In this document: one piece after another, positions 58,721-64,000 of the stretch
Layout: every line of letters starts with the position of its first letter
Numbering within the stretch: the stretch's first letter is position 1
From: Drechslerella dactyloides
Lineage: Eukaryota > Ascomycota > Orbiliomycetes > Orbiliales > Orbiliaceae
Length of the DNA: 64,000 nucleotides
Reading direction: 5' to 3'
Assembly (NCBI GenBank): GCA_020064725.1
Contig: JAGTWJ010000007.1
Coordinates: forward strand, 62,001 to 126,000
The notes under the pieces: generated by a model
Told to the model about the DNA's origin: nothing
What the model saw: the letters and a program-made list of their open reading frames with translations, nothing else
Database searches by the model: none
Made by a program: the position numbers and the translations under genes

Positions 58721-59959
58721 CTAGCGAAAATGATGCAGGATACCATCCCATCGCCATGCCGGGCCCTCCGCAATCCCGAACAGACTCAAAAAGCTGATGG
58801 GGATGGGCTCGATATCGAACATGCCGCCCTGCGCATACGTTCTGATGAATCGGTATCCCGTCGCGATAAGCCACAGCATCGTGCTAAGCCATACGGCTGC
58901 TCGCATCCACCGGCCCTTAACCTCCCGCCCGACGACCGCCTGCTGCGCCAGGATCCCAACTGGCTGCAACGCCAGGAACACGAACGCGTCAACCCCGTTG
59001 CGCGCCTGCATGTGCGCCCCAGAGAAATGCAATACCGCCGAGAAGATGAAGGGCATGAACACCCGCAGCAGCGGACTCTTAACCGTGTGTGAGAGCATCA
59101 CGAACTGCTGCCGGAACAACCCATGCCATGCGATCGCCCAAAACTCCGCAATTGTGCACCACGACTCCGTCCAGAACCCAAACATGTCCGGCCACTCGCG
59201 ATGGTCCTCCCCGAGTAAGCCGACCTTGGACAGCGCGGCGAGCCCATGCTCGCTGTCAACCGCCATCCAAATCGCCGAACCACCCAGCACCGTCCGCATC
59301 GCGCCGCGCAGCAGCGTGTCCGGCGTCGCGAACGGGTACGACGCAGACCCGAACCAAGGATCCCAATGGCAGTACGCGAGCAGACAATCAATCAGCAGCC
59401 AGATGGCCATCACCTTGGCGAACATCCGCCATAGGAACTGCGAGCGCGAGAGCCCCGCGATCTCCGCGCGGCGGCGTTTCAGCAGCGACGGCTCGAACGG
59501 GGTGTTGAGCATCCGCGGGTTGTTGTAGCATGCGCCCGCCCAGTCGAAGCGCTGCTGCCAGGTCGGGTGCGTCGGGTGGACGGGCCGCGAGGGGTATTTG
59601 AAAAGGTCGGTGAGCGGGATCTCATAGCGGTTGGGGATGATGTAGAGGAGGTCAATGCCCTGCAGCAACAGACAGACGGCAGCGGTCCCGGCGCCAAAGT
59701 TGATGACGGGGGAGGTCAGGTGGTGGCAGAAGAGGACGGCCTGAATGGTGATCCCGATGAGTATCGGGATGACGACTGTCGGGAGGAGTTTTCGGACGGG
59801 CGAAGACTTTGGCAGGGGCCCGATGATGGCAAGAGTGGTGATCTGGAGGGCGATGGAGATGGGGAAGAGGAGGAATGTCTGGCGGGCGGAGGGCGCGAGG
59901 TCGGGGAGGTCGTAAGTCGGCGGACGCGGGTATTGTTGGACGTTGTTGGGGACCAACAT
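58721..59959 (-). CDS. Wax-synthase-like membrane-bound O-acyltransferase
   Basis: Intronless, 412 aa, with about eight hydrophobic segments. The conserved region ESWCTIAEFWAIAWHGLFRQ, and then FSAVLHFSGAH with the likely catalytic His, are characteristic of the wax synthase/MBOAT-like family that includes fungal acetyltransferases of terpenoid and trichothecene pathways. The N-terminal third has GIDLLYIIPNRYEIPLTDLF. It would transfer an acyl group, often acetyl, from CoA to a hydroxyl in the ER membrane. Coding GC content is visibly higher than in the surroundings. Divergence from the neighbouring reductase is not an obstacle to co-regulation, but no other cluster gene is visible within 4 kb. 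Confidence 0.85.
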   Translation of the reverse strand: MLVPNNVQQYPRPPTYDLPDLAPSARQTFLLFPISIALQITTLAIIGPLPKSSPVRKLLPTVVIPILIGITIQAVLFCHHLTSPVINFGAGTAAVCLLLQGIDLLYIIPNRYEIPLTDLFKYPSRPVHPTHPTWQQRFDWAGACYNNPRMLNTPFEPSLLKRRRAEIAGLSRSQFLWRMFAKVMAIWLLIDCLLAYCHWDPWFGSASYPFATPDTLLRGAMRTVLGGSAIWMAVDSEHGLAALSKVGLLGEDHREWPDMFGFWTESWCTIAEFWAIAWHGLFRQQFVMLSHTVKSPLLRVFMPFIFSAVLHFSGAHMQARNGVDAFVFLALQPVGILAQQAVVGREVKGRWMRAAVWLSTMLWLIATGYRFIRTYAQGGMFDIEPIPISFLSLFGIAEGPAWRWDGILHHFR

Positions 59960-60824
59960 GGTTGGCGGCAGGCGCGTATCTCACGCGAGGTACAACTAGA
60001 TGTATTCTCGTATCCGGATGGTAGTCTCGCGTTCAGGCTTCTGTATGTATCGCGTCTAGAGATGGCGATGGCCCTTATATCGCGCCTCGAGGGAGTGAGG
60101 AAGGGAAGGAGATAAGAGGGAGGCCGATGATGACTTGAGAACGTCCCCAACGGCGCAACGTCTCACCGCATATTGTCGAGGCACGGACAGGCTGCCTTGG
60201 AACTGTAGCCCGCCAATCTCATACTAGTTCTCGATACATCAGGGGAGCGGATATTAAATCCTGCTGAGGTTGTTACACACGTCCGCCAGGCGGAATGAGT
60301 TAGGGGGTTAGTAATCCGGCCATTTGCCGGCGTAAGCTGATGAAAGCGAAGGAATATCTGTCAGCATATCTGATCATGCTGGGCGGCACTTAGCCGTCCG
60401 GAAAGCCAAGGATCGAGTTCGAATGCTAGCCAGGTCGCCTGGATAAACTAAAGCCGGCGAGAGAGATTGCAAGCATTCTATCTGCGGTGTCGAGGGCGGC
60501 GTCAAAGCTCGAGCTTATCGATACGACAGAGATGTGAAGGAAGACGCAAAGGACGTCGTGAGACCAAAGCAGGATTGCAGACTAATGATTAAAAATGGTC
60601 GCTAAATGACAAACGCTAACCAAAGCACGGCAGAACTCTCACGCCGGCCGCCCCTCTATGCCTGAGAAAGTACTTTTTATACACACATACAGCTACACCG
60701 AGAGAGGGAAATGAAACATCAAGGGCGATAACATGAGCACCTGCACCCTCCCGTGATATCACATGCATCAAATCAAACCAAGCTTCAAATGCGCATCAAG
60801 ATTCCCGCGCCACAATGCAGATCA
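59960..60824. other. Intergenic region
   Basis: About 0.9 kb. It contains the acyltransferase promoter (left) and the 3' side of the MARVEL gene (right). A GAGTTCGAAT stretch near 60413 resembles a tRNA T-loop, but no cloverleaf can be formed. Confidence 0.5.
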
Positions 60825-61964
60825 TCAATACCGGTACCCGGAATTGTACGGACCATCCGGAAATTCGACTGGTTGCTGTACCCGGTCCGAGTACGGGTCC
60901 TGGTGGCCCGTTAGTGGCGTCATCCGCCCGCCGCCATGTTCGCTCACGCCCACGCTAGAGTTATGCTCGTTCCGGTAGCCGTTGTCACGGCGGAAATCGG
61001 CATCGTCGTCGTCGTCCTCGCCCTGCCACCGTCCTTGTCCAACAGCTGTGCCTGATAGCGGCGCATAGACTCCGCCGGGCGTGGGTGTATGTGCCTCGTA
61101 AGGCAGGGGGTGCTCGTCCTCCTGCGGGTCGAGCATATGGTCGTCCTTGTGGCTGAAAGCGTCCTGGGTTGTGGCTTCAACGTCGTGAACTGCGACGGCG
61201 TTGGGTCTGAGGTGCGCGGTGAAGGGCAGGTTTTGCTTCCAGAGGTAGTAGCAGGTGTACGCGTACATGCCAGTCGTGACTGCGAACGCCAGGCTGCATG
61301 GGTTATTACATCATTAGTACATTCCAGACGGAAATGGTCGTGGGGTGACCTGATTTAGATCCTTACAAGACGACGACACCGAGGCCGATGGCGGCCCTGG
61401 CGATGTTGCAGATGGTGGGCGTGCCGTACGCTGTCGTTGCGCAGGTTTTGCTTTGGCCCTCGTCGACCTCGCCCTTGGAGATGCCCTCGTTGTTGTGGAC
61501 GGCTAAGCTGACAAAGCCGGCAAACCAAACAATCTATTCCAAATTCTCCCCTGCAATCAGCACTGAGTCTTATCTGACGAGTATTTGAGTCGGATGGATT
61601 TGTGTACCGTTGAGACGAAGCAGAGAACTGTCTGCGCGATTGGGTGGGAGTACTTGAGAGTCCTCGGAAAGCGGGGCGTCATGGCCGTGTATATGATGAT
61701 TGGGACCGCGAGAAAGCACTGCGAGACGTTATTGATGTGTCAGCTGAACTGTTATTGTCTACAGAAGATGTGTAAATAAATGCAGTAGGATGGAGGGGAT
61801 CGGACCATTGCGAAGAGGACGTTCGCCTGGGAAGGCGTGCCGCCCTTCTGGGCCTTGAGAGCAAGCAGGACGACCCAAAGGACAAAGACCATGAAGCCCT
61901 GAAAGCCGTGGGTGAAGAAGGCGGCCTTCTGCAGGGACTGGATTTTCGAAAGTGACATCGCCAT
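60825..61964 (-). CDS. MARVEL-domain tetraspan membrane protein
   Basis: Exons 61964-61806, 61718-61608, 61533-61367 and 61293-60825 give 301 aa. Four hydrophobic segments are seen: FMVFVLWVVLLAL, CFLAVPIIIYTAM, a third around IVWFAGFVSLAV with the following IGLGVVVFLAF, and the aromatic exit helix TGMYAYTCYYLWK. KTCATTAYGTPTICNIARAA lies in the second loop. The cytosolic C-terminal 140 residues are hydrophilic and end in a Pro/Gly/Arg/Asp-rich stretch with a DDDDDAD run. The layout matches fungal MARVEL-family proteins (Nce102-like organisers of membrane domains). The first donor is GTCCGA, unusual but frame-consistent. An exact molecular role is not readable. Confidence 0.8.
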
Positions 61965-64000
61965 TGTGACGGGATTGTTGTCGTCGGTCGCCCGACGGTC
62001 GAACGGTGCTTTAACGTCTCAGCAGTGGCAGGAGCAGACAGTAGTGATAAGAATGGCTCAGCGCAGCGACGGAGGACGCTAAAGTAGGCAGGATGGTGAG
62101 GGTGGTGGTCGTGATGCTGATGTTGATGCTGATGATGCCGGCGGACCGTGGCGGATCGTGGGGGGAGAGCAGCAAGTTCTTTTCGTTCTTGGCCGTTGCT
62201 ATGCTTAAGCGAAGATGCAGCCAAAACACAGCGGCCGATTCGCGATGGGATGCTGACGTCGAAGCGGGCAGCCAAGAAAACAGGCGATGGTGAGAACAAT
62301 GGTGGTGATGATGATGGAGGAAGAGGAGGGGGAAGGAATGGAGGGAGAGCAGTGTCAGCTGTCGGAGAATATTCTCGGTCTGACATGTAACGTGTGTAGT
62401 AAGTTGCTCCGTTACCATAGAACACTACAATACGATCTGGCTGGACGGGAGCAGGCTAGTTAAACTAGTTTGAGGCTGAGATCACAAACATCAGAACAGA
62501 GCTGTCCAACCGACCCGGCGCCAAACTGCCCGCTGCCGTGAGGACATACATGTCCATCCACGTATTCTTTAGCCTGCGTCCGTGTCTACGCAGATACCGA
62601 CCAGCTGTACGTACTTCATCAGAAGAATCTACGTATACATCCATCTGTATGCTAATTGTCCATGTTCGGTCTGCAGATAATAGCTCTCTGCACGTAATGG
62701 ATGGCGGTGAGAGCGTCAGGGATGACGGCGCCTTCCTTTGTTCGTCGTCCCCTGGAGCCACGCCAAAAATAGCAGCACCACACGTGGGATCAGATTACAA
62801 TTACAATACATGTACAATCCACAGACAGGAACAAAAAACCGGCGGGAAGGTTGTATTTGCACTGACACTCAGCCGCGCTCTATTGTCTCCGGCAATCGGG
62901 CGCTTGCTTACGTATACGGGACTTGGGTCGGCGAGTCTGCCTTCCCGTTCGCCCAAGATGCTTTGTCAATCTTGGGTTTTCCTGGCGTTGCACACACCCG
63001 CCACACACGCGACGCCACACCGGCTTGTACCACATGGCTTGGCGCCACCCGCCACAGTTACCCAAACCAGGTGCCACACTCATATATGCACGGCTAGCAG
63101 CTATCTTGTACCCAGTTATACATCATAGTTCAGCTTGGGAGTTCTCACGATGACAGTACCTTTGACGCCAAGTAACATGCCGATAGCAGATGGGCTTAGT
63201 CATCACTCGCCCTTATAAAACCCTCGCTCTCGTTCTCGATTCTCTCGCCGCTTTACAATTTTGTTCCAGCGGACGAACCATTCAATTGAGTATATATATG
63301 CATATACATATAATCTCGACGTGCCTGTCTCTGGTCCACGAGCCTGCTTCAAAACATATATACAGAGCACGCTGGGTTACTGTGGGGTTTATCGATCGTC
63401 GTAGGCAGCGTCTTTCAATTGGAGGGTCGTATCTTACTACAGACTACATCAGGCCGGTCGAAAGATCATAGTGAGAAAAATCGATGGATATACCCGTCTC
63501 TTTCGCAGAACTGCGAGATACAATTGTACCAGCGCAGACAAAAATATATTAGCTGGATTGATGTCGCATTAGATCTTTGTGCCTGAACCGAGGATCAGAC
63601 CTTCACAATGAACGACATTAGTGATACCCTAACAGTCCATAGCCTTCGGCTTCCAATTGCCGGACAGGCTGGCTGGCACGTCCCAGGTCTGTGCATAATG
63701 TACAGCCATTCTTCCCCCACCCTCAAAGTCCGATTTAAAATGCAAGCGATCTATGCATCTCGGATTATATTTGGCAACAGCGAGATGTCATACTTTGGAT
63801 ATAGCCTGGAGAGGCTTTAACTGATTGTTTCAAAGGGTTGAACCTGCGCTTGTGCTGGTCTCGGCGAGGAACAATGCCTTGATAACTCATTTTAAAAGGC
63901 TGAGTTTGCTCCAGGCGGCTGACCTTCTGAAGTTTAGCAAGAAAAGCTAGGATTTCACCTGGGAGTCCGGAATCGCTCGCCATAACGGTAATATGCTCGG
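61965..64000. other. Intergenic region to window end
   Basis: About 2 kb. The first 400 bp hold GATGCTGATG-type triplet repeats (62112-62140) and (GGT/GAT)-rich sequence at 62285-62340, probably MARVEL promoter. Plus-strand frames at 62538-63128 have no domain features. A small frame near the right edge is listed separately. Confidence 0.45.
63765..63983 (-). CDS. Short ORF, possible first exon of a gene
   Basis: 72 codons from an ATG. The N-terminus MASDSGLPGEILAFLAKLQ looks protein-like, and a GT (AAG|GTCAGC) soon follows, so this may be the first exon of a spliced gene or chance. I do not recognise it. Confidence 0.2.
   Translation of the reverse strand: MASDSGLPGEILAFLAKLQKVSRLEQTQPFKMSYQGIVPRRDQHKRRFNPLKQSVKASPGYIQSMTSRCCQI

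Noticed and set aside
60400..60440. tRNA-like T-loop (GAGTTCGAAT)
   Set aside because: No acceptor stem or D/anticodon arms can be paired in the 80 bases before it; similar GTTCGA words at 10931 and 27943 also fail.

Overview
The window is nuclear DNA of a filamentous ascomycete (Pezizomycotina), possibly a Eurotiomycete. The evidence is short GT-AG introns (40-115 nt), an NLR-type hydrolase/ankyrin protein, a GH74 xyloglucanase with a fungal CBM1 module, an MCT-like transporter, a MARVEL-domain protein, a CRIB protein and a cellular reverse transcriptase gene (rvt). Eighteen protein-coding genes could be assembled by hand from ORFs and splice signals. No tRNA, rRNA, CRISPR array or recognisable transposon was seen. 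All spliced models keep the reading frame, but none was checked against RNA or databases.

Left part (1-24.8 kb): the 5' two-thirds of a cytochrome P450 run off the left edge. They are followed by a very large NLR-like gene (alpha/beta hydrolase, degenerate NACHT-like module, ankyrin repeats, Tyr/Gln-rich tail), a DUF6601-type membrane protein, a secreted Thr-rich protein, a Vps62-family secreted protein, a glutathione S-transferase and a CRIB-domain protein. Genes here are widely spaced.

Middle (24.8-46 kb): a 7.4-kb interval without a supportable gene leads into a dense block. This block holds an ARMT1/DUF89 phosphatase and an LPLAT acyltransferase (divergent), then a small Alb1-like nucleolar protein and the rvt reverse transcriptase (divergent), then a coiled-coil protein, then the GH74-CBM1 xyloglucanase with a possible XlnR site upstream.

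Right part (46-64 kb): after another 3.6-kb empty interval come an MCT-type transporter with an 8-nt micro-exon, glycyl-tRNA synthetase with an alternative mitochondrial leader exon, a single-pass membrane protein, an NADP-dependent reductase convergent with a wax-synthase-like O-acyltransferase, and a MARVEL protein.

The genes do not form one pathway. The items most worth a second look are the NLR-like protein, whose ATPase motifs are degenerate, whose hydrolase elbow is intact and whose C-terminus is prion-like; the apparently intact cellular reverse transcriptase; and the long gene-free intervals.
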